Origin: Candidatus Methylomicrobium oryzae
Lineage (GTDB): Bacteria; Pseudomonadota; Gammaproteobacteria; Methylococcales; Methylomonadaceae
Assembly (NCBI RefSeq): GCF_016745425.1
Contig: NZ_JAERVK010000001.1
Span: 186,001 to 250,000, forward strand
Direction of reading: 5' to 3'
Length of the DNA stretch: 64,000 bases
Shown in pieces: positions 46,083 through 54,293 of this stretch. The stretch's first letter is position 1. Each line of letters begins with the position of its first letter. A model generated the notes under the pieces. It made no database searches. It was given only the letters and a program-made list of their open reading frames with translations, and had not been told where the DNA came from. The translations under genes were made by a program, and so were the position numbers.

Positions 46083-47300
46083 TTATTCGAGGTTCGCGTG
46101 CCGGTACCGCATCACTTCTTCGGCGATGCCTTTTTCATGGATCAGGTGCGATACCAGCGCTTCCAGGAATGACAGTGTCGACAGTTCGAATACGGTGCCC
46201 ATCGGCATCCCGACCACCTTGCTGTATTGGTCCGGCTTGCCGATCAAAATGACCTCGTCGGCCATGTCGCCGATAGTCGAACCGCTCTTCGCAGTGATCA
46301 GGCAGATTTGGGCGCCGACTTCGCGGGCTTTTTTGGTAAACGCGATCAACTGCTCGGTTTCGCCGGAGCCGGAGATCACGATCAAGAGGTCGCCCGTCTT
46401 GATGCTGGGGGTCACGATTTCGCCGACGACGCTGACATCATAGCCGCTGTGCATCAGCCGCATCGCGAAGAAACGGCCGACCAGGCCCGAACGTCCGGCG
46501 CCGGAGATGTAGACCCGTTTAGCGTTGTCGAGCATGCCGGTCAGTTTGACCGGTAAATCGTCGCCGGTCGCTTCCAGAATCGAATGGATTTTATTGATGA
46601 TCAGCGTTTGGTGCGGAGTGCCGACGGTGCTGGCAGCGGGGCTGCTGTCCGGCGCCGCGGCTTTACCGTCGACGAGGTCGCGGATTTCTTTCGCGGCGGT
46701 TGCAGGACAAGGCGCACCGTAGATGGCTGCGCCGACCACGATGATGTCCGCGCCGGCCTTGACGACCTGGTCAACGGTGGCAGGCTTGATGCCGCCCGCG
46801 ACCGAAATTCTGACGTCCAGGCCCAGATCCGCGATCGCCTGCAGGTCAGCGAAGGGAGTCTGGCCGGCGGCTTGCGCGTCCAGGCCGGTGTGTACGCCGA
46901 TGATCTGTGCACCGAGTTCCGCCGCGGCACGCGCGCAGGCGACTTTGTCTTCCACGTTGATCAGGTCGATCTGCGCTTCGCCGCCGTGCGCATTCGCCGC
47001 CTTGATCACGCCGCTGATCGTCGGCAGCCCGGATACGCCGAGCACAGTGCAGATGTCTGCGCCGGCTGCATAAAAAGGCGCCGCTTCATATTCGCCGGCA
47101 TCCATCGTCTTCAGGTCGACCAGAATCAGTTTGTCGGGGAATTTTTCCCGTAATGCTTTGACCAGTTCAATGCCGTTGTGTTTGATGCAAGGGGTACCGA
47201 TCTCGAAGATATCGACGTAAGGCGCCGTTTTCTCGGCCAGACTGACGGTTTGGTCGAAATCCAGAGAATCCAGTGCCAATTGTATTAATGGTTTTGCCAT
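46083..47300 (-). CDS. hps-phi: Fused 3-hexulose-6-phosphate synthase/6-phospho-3-hexuloisomerase
   Basis: This protein fixes formaldehyde onto ribulose 5-phosphate and isomerises the product to fructose 6-phosphate, the two defining steps of the ribulose monophosphate cycle. It has 405 residues. The HPS domain (about 1-205) is a decarboxylase-type barrel with LVDLKTMDAGEYEA and GADIIVVGAAIYGA. The PHI domain (about 225-405) is a SIS sugar isomerase fold with VYISGAGRSGLVGRFFAMRL and VISGSGETEQLIAFT. Fusion of the two is known from gammaproteobacterial methanotrophs. The start at 47300 has GGAGCG upstream. No methane-oxidation gene is adjacent. Confidence 0.96.
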   Translation of the reverse strand: MAKPLIQLALDSLDFDQTVSLAEKTAPYVDIFEIGTPCIKHNGIELVKALREKFPDKLILVDLKTMDAGEYEAAPFYAAGADICTVLGVSGLPTISGVIKAANAHGGEAQIDLINVEDKVACARAAAELGAQIIGVHTGLDAQAAGQTPFADLQAIADLGLDVRISVAGGIKPATVDQVVKAGADIIVVGAAIYGAPCPATAAKEIRDLVDGKAAAPDSSPAASTVGTPHQTLIINKIHSILEATGDDLPVKLTGMLDNAKRVYISGAGRSGLVGRFFAMRLMHSGYDVSVVGEIVTPSIKTGDLLIVISGSGETEQLIAFTKKAREVGAQICLITAKSGSTIGDMADEVILIGKPDQYSKVVGMPMGTVFELSTLSFLEALVSHLIHEKGIAEEVMRYRHANLE

Positions 47301-47532
47301 TGTGCGCTCCAACTACTTATAGTTATTGTCATGTATCAGCGGGAAACTCTAAATCAGGAGGGGAGGCGATGTCAATTGCGTATTGGCGGCAGCGGCGGGG
47401 TTGCCCGGCTTTAGGGCGTCCGGCAGGGAGGCGTCCGGAGAAAAACGGTGTGTCCCCAGTTTCCTCCGCCGGGCGCTCATCGTGATACAACCTTTGCCCG
47501 GCTTGGGTTACACCCAAAGAGTACAAGTCGCT

Positions 47533-47587
47533 GTAGGGTACGCTGTGCGTACTATTAGGGTGAAAAGGTACGCACAGCGTACCCTAC
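47533..47587. repeat. GTAG-headed REP-like palindrome, copy B
   Basis: The arms GTAGGGTACGCTGTGCGTAC and its perfect inverse flank a 15-base spacer (TATTAGGGTGAAAAG). Arms and even the spacer (ATTGGAGGGATGAAA in copy A) closely match the element at 9007-9064, so both descend from one mobile palindrome. It lies between hps-phi and the 3' end of rpoS. Confidence 0.88.
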
Positions 47588-47682
47588 AGCTGAAAACAGT
47601 GACGAAGGATGTTGCAGGCGCCGAGGACCGGCAGGCGGGAGAAATTCCCGCTCTCCCGTTAAAGAAGCCTTGGCCCGCCGGT

Positions 47683-48675
47683 TTAATTGAAAATCGTTTC
47701 GAACGAATAACCGTTCGTATGCAGGATTTCTTTCAGCCGTTTCAAACCGTCCATCTGAATCTGCCGCACCCGCTCGCGGGTCACGTTCAATTCGAGCGCG
47801 ACCTGTTCAAGGGTTTCGGCTTCGTAGCCGCAAAGCCCATAGCGGCGGCAGATCACTTCGCGCTGTTTTTCGGGCAGTTGAAAAACCCAGCCGGAAATGC
47901 TTTGCCGGATGCCGTCCTCCTGAATCTGGTCGGCGGCCGATGGGCTCTCGTCGTCGGAAATCGTTTCGACCATTGGTTTGTCGATATCCTTGCTGCACGG
48001 CACGTCGATCGAGGTGACCCGTTCGTTCAATTTGAGCATTTTTTCGACTTTGTAGACCGGTTTGTCCATGAATTGCGCGATTTCCTCGGCGCTCGGATCG
48101 TGGTCGAGTGACTGTTGCAGGTGGCGCTGTGCCTTCAGATAGGAGTTCATCTCCTTGACGATATGGATCGGCAGACGAATGGTGCGGGTCTGGTTCATGA
48201 TCGCGCGCTCGATCGTTTGCCGTATCCACCAGGTTGCGTAAGTCGAAAAACGGAAGCCGCGGTCCGGATCGAATTTTTCGACGGCGCGGATCAGTCCCAG
48301 ATTGCCTTCTTCGATCAGGTCCAAAAGCGGCAGCCCGCGGTTCAGGTAGCGGCGGGAAATTTTGACGACCAGACGCAGATTGCTTTCGATCATCACCTTG
48401 CGGGATTCGGAATCTCCCCGCAGCGCCTTGCCGCCGTAATATTTTTCCTGTTCGGCCGATAGCAGTTTCGAGCGGCCGAGATCGTTCAGATAAACCCGCG
48501 TCGCATCGAAACCGTCATCGCGGACTTTCAGTGCCTGGACTTCATTCTCGACCTCCAGGTCTTCGAGAGAACCGTCTATATCCTCGAATTCTTCCTCGAA
48601 AAAAATATCCTCGTCTTCTTCTTCAAAATGCAGGCCGATTTCCTCATCAGCGGGCTCTACTATGTTTTCTTTCAT
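47683..48675 (-). CDS. rpoS: RNA polymerase sigma factor RpoS
   Basis: This stationary-phase/general stress sigma factor has 330 residues. It has an unusually acidic N-terminus (about 8-50, rich in Glu/Asp and Phe), region 1.2 ([16 protein letters not shown]), region 2 ([54 protein letters not shown]), region 3 and region 4 ([19 protein letters not shown]). The start is the ATG of MKENIVEP; the frame stays open upstream through nlpD but is not translated RpoS sequence. Upstream of the start lies a run of nine G, described separately. nlpD is upstream as in other gammaproteobacteria. Confidence 0.96.
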   Translation of the reverse strand: MKENIVEPADEEIGLHFEEEDEDIFFEEEFEDIDGSLEDLEVENEVQALKVRDDGFDATRVYLNDLGRSKLLSAEQEKYYGGKALRGDSESRKVMIESNLRLVVKISRRYLNRGLPLLDLIEEGNLGLIRAVEKFDPDRGFRFSTYATWWIRQTIERAIMNQTRTIRLPIHIVKEMNSYLKAQRHLQQSLDHDPSAEEIAQFMDKPVYKVEKMLKLNERVTSIDVPCSKDIDKPMVETISDDESPSAADQIQEDGIRQSISGWVFQLPEKQREVICRRYGLCGYEAETLEQVALELNVTRERVRQIQMDGLKRLKEILHTNGYSFETIFN

Positions 48676-48681
48676 CTTATT

Positions 48682-48690
48682 CCCCCCCCC
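48682..48690 (-). repeat. G9 homopolymer in the rpoS ribosome-binding region
   Basis: Read on the coding strand, nine G residues are followed by AATAAG and the rpoS ATG. This run occupies the place of the Shine-Dalgarno sequence and is the only G-rich element there. Runs of this length are prone to slippage at replication. Confidence 0.8.
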
Positions 48691-48721
48691 TGACTTTTCG
48701 CTTGGGTGCTCAACAGCATCT

Positions 48722-49558
48722 TCATAACTTCGGTAATAATGCCAATGGATTGACCGACTTGCCCTGTTTGCGGATTTCAAAGTGCAGCATGGCCTTGCGG
48801 GAAGCGCCGACGCCCACTGTAGCGATCTCCTGGCCTTTTTTGACTGCGTCACCCTCTTTGGCCAATAAGGCATTGTTATTCGCATAAGCGGTCAAATATT
48901 GATCGTTATGCTTTATGATAAGCAGATTACCATATCCGATCAATCCTTGTCCGCTATAGACTACTTTTCCTCGCTCGGCGGCCCTAACTGCCTGGCCTTT
49001 TTTGCCGGCGATCTTGATGCCCTTTCTGCCGGTCTGGGCGTAATTCTTCAAAAGATTGCCCGCTAACGGCCAGCCGAAGTGTAACGGGGTATTGTCTTTT
49101 TCCATCCCGGCGGGAACGGCAATACTTTTTTTAGCCGCAGGCTTTTGGCGGGCAGGCTTGACAGGTCCGGATTCCGGTTTTTTCTTTTCGGGAACCGGCT
49201 GTGCCGAAGCGATCAGGGCCGGCTTGATCTTGTTTTCGTTCTTTGCCGTCCGGACGGCGCTGCGGGGACGGGCGATCGGGGAGGGCGCCTGCCGCTGCAC
49301 CGGACGGGGTTTTGCCTGTGCCGGGGGCGCATACCGGTTAGGGGGGACGGGAGGAAGCGCTTGCCGCCGGGGCGCCGGAGACACAGGCCCTGGCGGGACG
49401 GGAGACGCGGAAGGCTCCTGCGGAAGCACTTCATTCAAATTCTGATAGCCGGTCCATACCGGCGCCAGGTCCGTGCGTTCGGTGCAGCCGAACATCACGA
49501 CCGTCAGAATCGCGGTTAGCATCACTGCAACAGTCCGGGAAAGAGGGCACATCGGCAT
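48722..49558 (-). CDS. nlpD: NlpD-like lipoprotein with degenerate LytM domain, no LysM
   Basis: NlpD activates septal amidases (AmiC in E. coli). The protein has 278 residues. It has a lipoprotein signal peptide with VVMFGC lipobox (Cys near 25), then a 100-residue Pro/Ala/Lys-rich linker, then the LytM/M23 domain (about 158-275). The catalytic metal residues are lost: the H-x-x-x-D position reads RKGIK and H-x-H reads MLHFE, as expected for a non-enzymatic activator. The LysM domain usual for NlpD is not visible; the Pro-rich region takes its place. Synteny with rpoS supports the name. Confidence 0.88.
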   Translation of the reverse strand: MPMCPLSRTVAVMLTAILTVVMFGCTERTDLAPVWTGYQNLNEVLPQEPSASPVPPGPVSPAPRRQALPPVPPNRYAPPAQAKPRPVQRQAPSPIARPRSAVRTAKNENKIKPALIASAQPVPEKKKPESGPVKPARQKPAAKKSIAVPAGMEKDNTPLHFGWPLAGNLLKNYAQTGRKGIKIAGKKGQAVRAAERGKVVYSGQGLIGYGNLLIIKHNDQYLTAYANNNALLAKEGDAVKKGQEIATVGVGASRKAMLHFEIRKQGKSVNPLALLPKL

Positions 49559-50062
49559 TTATTTTTTCAGCAGCGTTTTTTTGGCTAGGTTGATCTTCGC
49601 GGCCAAATAATCGGACCCGCCCCGGTCCGGATGGATTTTCTGCATCAGCCGGCGATGCGCTTCAACAATTTCCTTGTCGGAGGCGCCCATTTTCAGCCCC
49701 AGTACTTCGTAAGCTTCCGCGGCGGTCATTTTACCGGAAGCCGGGCGATCGTGCTGCTCCTGCCGGGGACCGGCCTGTCCCTGTTTCGCGCGTTGCCACG
49801 CGACCCAGATTTGATGCAGATAAGGGGCATTGCGCAGCAATGCCGGCAATAACCGGAGCAAAAATGCCGCCGCGAGCCCGAGCAGGGCAAACACTCCGCC
49901 GAGCCAGCCGGCTTTTGCCATGTAAATCAGTGCCGCCAGGCCGCCGGCGATCAGTCCGTAACGAAGCACACGCGCCTTCACGTCGGCAGGGGCTTTCCGC
50001 AATTTACGCAGCGCAAAAAACACAAGCCAAATCAGCAGTAAAACGAACGCAATGCGAATCAA
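49559..50062 (-). CDS. Membrane-anchored J-domain protein
   Basis: The protein has 167 residues. Two hydrophobic segments (about 3-18 and 35-75) are followed by a C-terminal J domain (about 112-165) with the HPD motif in [18 protein letters not shown]. The arrangement resembles DjlA/Tim14-type co-chaperones that recruit DnaK to the membrane. Its stop is immediately followed by the nlpD start on the same strand, so it is probably the first gene of a J-protein-nlpD-rpoS unit. Confidence 0.88.
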   Translation of the reverse strand: MIRIAFVLLLIWLVFFALRKLRKAPADVKARVLRYGLIAGGLAALIYMAKAGWLGGVFALLGLAAAFLLRLLPALLRNAPYLHQIWVAWQRAKQGQAGPRQEQHDRPASGKMTAAEAYEVLGLKMGASDKEIVEAHRRLMQKIHPDRGGSDYLAAKINLAKKTLLKK

Positions 50063-50217
50063 TGTCGGCTCCGGGGAAAACTCGGGTTCTGCTTTAAAAT
50101 TTCAACGGCGCGGGACGGCGGGAGAGGATAACAGCGGTGCCGCCGTTACCGTAGTGCCGGGCTTAATAATGCCTTAGAATATCGCGATTATCGATTCTAA
50201 TCCAACGATTCAATCCC

Positions 50218-50742
50218 ATGCAGAATGCACAAAAGCCGATCCTCGGCTTTGCCGCCGCCAGCGGCACCGGCAAGACCACGCTCCTGACGCAACTGATTCC
50301 GCTGCTGAAGCAGCAGGGCCTCCGGGTCGGTTTGGTCAAGCACAGCCATCACAGCTTCGATATCGACCATCCCGGCAAGGACAGTTACCGGCTGCGGATG
50401 GCCGGCGCCTCTCCGGTCATGCTGGTTTCCCAATACCGCTATGCGATCATCCACGAGTTCGAAACGCCCAGGGAGCCGAGCCTGGATGAGCAGCTCAAGG
50501 TGTTGGACCAGTCGGGCCTGGATCTGATCCTGGTCGAGGGTTTCAAGGCCGAAAAATTCTCCAAAATCGAACTGCACCGGCCATCGCTGCAAAGGCCGCT
50601 CTTGTTCCCGCAGGATCCGGACATCATCGCGATCGCGAGCGACGCGCCGGTCGAGGTGCCGGACCGGCTGGTCAGGCTGGACCTGAACCGTCCCCATCTG
50701 ATCGCGCGCTACATTCTGGACCACTACCGGGAATTCAAATGA
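50218..50742 (+). CDS. mobB: Molybdopterin-guanine dinucleotide biosynthesis adaptor protein MobB
   Basis: This GTP-binding helper assists attachment of GMP to molybdopterin. It has 174 residues. The P-loop AAASGTGKTTLLTQL is near residue 13, VKHSHHSFDIDHPGKDSYRLR is the family block, and LILVEGFKAEKFSKIE follows. It overlaps moeA by four bases. The bis-MGD cofactor it helps make is needed by the nitrate reductase at 36.8 kb. The start ATG has a weak ribosome site. Confidence 0.94.
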   Translation: MQNAQKPILGFAAASGTGKTTLLTQLIPLLKQQGLRVGLVKHSHHSFDIDHPGKDSYRLRMAGASPVMLVSQYRYAIIHEFETPREPSLDEQLKVLDQSGLDLILVEGFKAEKFSKIELHRPSLQRPLLFPQDPDIIAIASDAPVEVPDRLVRLDLNRPHLIARYILDHYREFK

Positions 50743-51980
50743 TGGCCGATCCGTGCAGCCTCGAACCGATGCTGTCCGCCGAGGCCGCGCTGGACAGGAT
50801 CGTGTCCGCGGTACAGCCGGTTTCCGGCGCGGAAAGATCGGCGCTGAAACATGCGCTGGGACGGGTGGCGGCCGAACCGGTGCGTGCGCCGCTCCCTATT
50901 CCGCATTACCGGAACGCGGCGGTCGACGGCTATGCCTTCGGCAGTATCGAATTTGAGCGGAACCGGCCGGTTCGTCTGCGGGTGGCCGGCGCTTCCTGGG
51001 CCGGCCACCCGTTTCGGGGACGGCTGAACCGAGGCGAATGCATTCGGATTTTCACCGGCGCGGCTGTCCCGGATCAGGCCGATTCGGTCGTCATGCAGGA
51101 GTTTGCGGCAGCAGACGGCGACGAGATCGTGCTGCCGGCCGCTGTAGAATTGCGCCGCTTCGTGCGCGAAATCGGCGAAGATCTTCAGCAGGGCGAACTT
51201 CTGTGTGGAGAGGGCAAAAAGCTGACCGCGGCCGATCTCGGTTTGCTGGCTTCGGCAGGCGTTTATGATGTGGCGGTTAAAAGACCGGTCAATATCGCAT
51301 TTTTCTCGACCGGGGATGAGCTGATCGGGATCGGGCAGGCCTTGTCGGCGGGCAGAATATACGACAGCAATCGCTACATGCTCGGCAGTTTATTGATCGA
51401 TCCTTGTTACCGCGCCGCCGATCTGGGGGTGATCGGCGATAACAGGGAGCAGCTGGAGGCAGCGTTGAAACGGGCAGCCCAGAATCACGACGTGATCATT
51501 ACGACCGGCGGCGCCTCGGTTGGCGAGGCCGATTTTATCGCCGAGGTTCTCGGACGGCTCGGCGAAATTCATCTCTGGAAGATTGCGATGAAGCCCGGAA
51601 AGCCTCTGGCTTTCGGCAAAATCGGCAAGGCGTTCTTCTTCGGCCTGCCCGGCAATCCGGTTGCGGTGGCCGTTACGTTTCGGCAGATGGTCGAGCCGGC
51701 GCTGAAGCGGCTGGCGGGGCAGGCGCCCGCCCACCCGCTGCGCATCCGGGCCATTTGTACGGTTCCTCTCAAAAAAGAACCGGGCCGCCTCGAATTTCAA
51801 CGCGGCGTTCTGACCCAGAACGCGCAGGGCGAATTTTTCGTCGCCGCAGGAGGCGGACAGGGATCGCACCTCTTGGGTGCGATGGCGCGGAGCAACTGTT
51901 ACATCGTTCTGCCGGCCGATTGCGGCGGCGTGCGGGCCAACGAAGCCGTCTGGGTGGAACCTTTCGGGGTAGCGTTATGA
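50739..51980 (+). CDS. moeA: Molybdopterin molybdenumtransferase MoeA
   Basis: This enzyme inserts molybdate into adenylylated molybdopterin. It has 413 residues. The MoeA N-terminal part has PIPHYRNAAVDGYAFG, and the MoaB/MogA-like domain has TGDEL and YDSNRYML, TTGGASVGEADF and FGLPGNPVAVAVTF. A C-terminal beta domain is present, so it is full length. Two successive ATG codons (50739 and 50742) could start it; both overlap the mobB stop. No mobA is visible in the window. Confidence 0.95.
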   Translation: MMADPCSLEPMLSAEAALDRIVSAVQPVSGAERSALKHALGRVAAEPVRAPLPIPHYRNAAVDGYAFGSIEFERNRPVRLRVAGASWAGHPFRGRLNRGECIRIFTGAAVPDQADSVVMQEFAAADGDEIVLPAAVELRRFVREIGEDLQQGELLCGEGKKLTAADLGLLASAGVYDVAVKRPVNIAFFSTGDELIGIGQALSAGRIYDSNRYMLGSLLIDPCYRAADLGVIGDNREQLEAALKRAAQNHDVIITTGGASVGEADFIAEVLGRLGEIHLWKIAMKPGKPLAFGKIGKAFFFGLPGNPVAVAVTFRQMVEPALKRLAGQAPAHPLRIRAICTVPLKKEPGRLEFQRGVLTQNAQGEFFVAAGGGQGSHLLGAMARSNCYIVLPADCGGVRANEAVWVEPFGVAL

Positions 51981-52014
51981 AATCGAAAAGGCGCGGCCGG
52001 AAGCCTGGAACATC

Positions 52015-52037
52015 TTATCCACAATTTCTGTGGATAA
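52015..52037. promoter_or_regulatory. Two perfect DnaA boxes in inverted orientation
   Basis: TTATCCACA (52015-52023) and its inverse TGTGGATAA (52029-52037) are both exact consensus DnaA boxes, five bases apart. A weaker TTTGTGGAA follows. An AT-rich stretch lies at about 52098-52150. The group is in the non-coding gap after moeA. Confidence 0.65.
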
Positions 52038-52226
52038 CTTTGTGGAAAGACTCTCGATAACCGCTCGGGGACCCGATAGCGCCTGCCTTGCGGTTAAATT
52101 GTAAACATTTTATACGAAACAGAATAATTATTTAATATCAATAATTTATTGGTGTTGATCGGGTTTCGCCAGAGTTTGGGCTGCGAAAATCGCGGCGCTC
52201 CGGACATTCGGGACAATGTGCATAAC

Positions 52227-52811
52227 ATGAAACGCGACCCCCTTAAATTCGATGGGATTCCTCTTGAAACACCTCTAACGGAAAGATGCATGTTGGTTTT
52301 CATTCTGCTCAGCCTTGCCCTCGGCTATTTCGTTCAAACTTCCAATCCGCTGCTCAGCCACTTGGTATCGCCGCTGGCGCTCTATCTCGGCATCGGCGGC
52401 GCCTTGCTGGCGGCCTCCGGCATGCTGTTCAGGAAAAAGTATTTCCCGGTCTGGTACGACCTGTTTGCATCGAGTGTCTTGCTGGCCTGGTTCGCCTACT
52501 GGAAAACCCGATTCAACGACGATTCGCCGATGTTTTTTTTCTTTCCGGTCTATTTCGCGGCGATGGCCGCCTTCATCTCGCTCGCCTTCATCGGTCCCTG
52601 CGAGCGCCTCGATAATGAAACCGTCGGCTACATGCGCCGGCTTGTCGAGCACAAAGCCCTGCAGCCCTGGGTGGTTATGCTGGGGACGCTCGGGAGTCTG
52701 GAATTGCTGGACCATTATCTGGTCTTTCCGATAGCGGTCACGTTGTTGCTGTTGCGGTTTGCGCTGGACTGCTGCGTCGAGCGGAACAGCCGAAAGGGCG
52801 GCAGAAGCTGA
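52227..52811 (+). CDS. Hypothetical multi-pass membrane protein
   Basis: The protein has 194 residues with about five membrane segments (from MLVFILLSLALGYFVQTS to TVLLLLRFAL-type stretches). The loop GPCERLDNETVGYMRRLVEH is polar and the C-terminus is basic. I do not recognise the family. I start at the ATG of MKRDPLKFDG; a second ATG at 52290 would begin right at the first helix, and non-ATG codons upstream keep the frame open. It is separate from moeA by 246 bases containing the DnaA boxes. Confidence 0.7.
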   Translation: MKRDPLKFDGIPLETPLTERCMLVFILLSLALGYFVQTSNPLLSHLVSPLALYLGIGGALLAASGMLFRKKYFPVWYDLFASSVLLAWFAYWKTRFNDDSPMFFFFPVYFAAMAAFISLAFIGPCERLDNETVGYMRRLVEHKALQPWVVMLGTLGSLELLDHYLVFPIAVTLLLLRFALDCCVERNSRKGGRS

Positions 52812-52836
52812 TCGGTATTTCCCTGTTTCGGTAAGT

Positions 52837-52871
52837 AAAAAACCGCCCCGGCGATGAGCGAAAGGCGGTTT
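52837..52871 (-). terminator. Rho-independent terminator after the NlpE-like gene
   Basis: On the minus strand AAACCGCC pairs with GGCGGTTT around a 16-base loop and ends in T7. It sits 58 bases past the stop of the NlpE-like gene and also faces the end of the membrane protein gene. Confidence 0.7.
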
Positions 52872-52928
52872 ATCTCAGGCGGACCGGCAGGACGCGATAT
52901 GCCTTCCCGGGTGTTCGGATCGCTTGGG

Positions 52929-53450
52929 TTAGTGGATATGCACTTCCCGCGACTTGTACGTATCGCTTCTTTGCAGTTCGTAATCCTCCATCTTGATTCC
53001 ATCTTCATTGAGCTGGATCAGTGTGCCTTCGTCTTCGATATGGTAGCGGCGCGTTTTTGTTCCTCCCTTGGTCGGCGTCAAAACCACGGTGCGGGTTTCT
53101 ACATTCCAGTCGTATTTGCCTCTTTCAAAATACTCCCGTGAAGATTGTTTAGCCGGCTGGATTACGATCAGATAGTTGTTCTTCTGCTGTAAAGACAGCG
53201 TCGTTTTAACACCGTCGCAATCGCTGCAGGGCAGATAGCCGTAAAAAACGCCGCGAAACTCCTGGCTCTTGTCGGCAGGGTTCTGATGCGCCGAGTGATC
53301 CATTCCTGGGTGAAGGTTTTTCGACCGTGCCCTGGCGAAGCCTTCTTGCGCTTCGAGATCGGATACCGCCATTGCCGGCATCGCCGCAAGCAGGCTGCTG
53401 AAAAGGAACAAGGCCAGATTGTGCTGTAATGGTTTTGTTAATGCTCGCAT
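52929..53450 (-). CDS. NlpE N-terminal-domain periplasmic protein (copper-resistance type)
   Basis: The protein has 173 residues. Signal peptide (MRALTKPLQHNLALFLFSSL to AMA) is followed by a linker with a Met/His cluster HPGMDHSAH. The NlpE barrel follows, with FYGYLPCSDCDGVKTTLSL (the C-x-x-C of the family) and a typical LTPTKGGTKTRRYHIE end. E. coli NlpE is a lipoprotein that senses surface contact and copper stress; here the Cys lipobox is missing, so the protein is probably soluble in the periplasm. The start at 53450 has GGAAAG upstream; an ATG 15 bases earlier is possible. Confidence 0.85.
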   Translation of the reverse strand: MRALTKPLQHNLALFLFSSLLAAMPAMAVSDLEAQEGFARARSKNLHPGMDHSAHQNPADKSQEFRGVFYGYLPCSDCDGVKTTLSLQQKNNYLIVIQPAKQSSREYFERGKYDWNVETRTVVLTPTKGGTKTRRYHIEDEGTLIQLNEDGIKMEDYELQRSDTYKSREVHIH

Positions 53451-53708
53451 GATGACTTTCCACAAAAGTAACGCGGGTTGTGCTGATGAACGGAGCGGGA
53501 AATTTACCAGATTTACCGAAAAAGAGCTTCTCTAATTTCGAACTTACCGCTTCGCCGCCGCGCTGCAATGTTTTGACGAACCCATCTTCCGCCGCGCCGT
53601 ATGTACGGAAACGTACCGACCTTTCGAAGCGGGAGGGCTTATATAGACGGTATCGGATCGTACCACGCCCTCATTTTCCTTGACACCCGTTTCCGGAGGA
53701 GTTCCAAC

Positions 53709-54113
53709 ATGCGTAACTTAATAGCGGGATTTATTCTGATCGTGATTCTGCCTGCGGTCGGCACGGCCCAGACATCTACAGGTGTTGAACGTCCGCGGAA
53801 CGTGCTGGAGCCTTCTCCGGAAACTGGGCCTGCCGGCCCCCATCCACCCCGCGCTTCGGAAGGCAAGAATGCCGGTTCCGCGGGCACGCAAGGCGATGCC
53901 TACGCCATTTGCATGCGCGCGACTCAGCGCTTCGATGAACAGGAGAAAGCCAAAGGCAACGAGAAAACCGAGGTCACATCGCTGTCGACGGCGTGCCAGG
54001 AAGAGCTGAAACCGGCCGCGTATTGGCTGTGCATGGATAAAAAAGCGCTCGAACAAGTCGACTTCAACAGTGCGGATTGGCAGTGTGCGAGGCAGACCGG
54101 GATCTTGAAATGA
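53709..54113 (+). CDS. Small secreted four-cysteine protein, function unknown
   Basis: The protein has 134 residues. Signal peptide MRNLIAGFILIVILPAVGTAQ is followed by a low-complexity Pro/Gly/Ser stretch (about 24-55), then a helical domain with four Cys (ICMRATQRFDEQEKA, LSTACQEEL, YWLCMDKKALE, WQCARQTG). These are likely two disulfide bonds. A GGAGGAG ribosome site fixes the start. I do not recognise the family. Confidence 0.75.
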   Translation: MRNLIAGFILIVILPAVGTAQTSTGVERPRNVLEPSPETGPAGPHPPRASEGKNAGSAGTQGDAYAICMRATQRFDEQEKAKGNEKTEVTSLSTACQEELKPAAYWLCMDKKALEQVDFNSADWQCARQTGILK

Positions 54114-54293
54114 TGTCTCGCTTTAGCCGCTATTGTCCGGTTTTGGCGGGGAACGGGACGAGCCGGCGAGAGTTGCCGGCTTGACAAGTCGAGCCTTGCC
54201 ATTACGAAAAACCGTCTCGAAGCGCTCTTCTGATCTTGGATCGCTGTGAGGGATCGGTCCGGCTGCGCCGGCAACAGGCCCAAAGTTTCTCTT

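Noticed and set aside
48676-48885. Upstream extension of the rpoS frame into nlpD
   Set aside because: The 70 extra residues are nlpD read in another frame; RpoS homology begins at MKENIVEP.
52015-52150. Chromosomal origin of replication
   Set aside because: Only two perfect boxes and none of the usual origin genes nearby; reported only as a DnaA-box pair.
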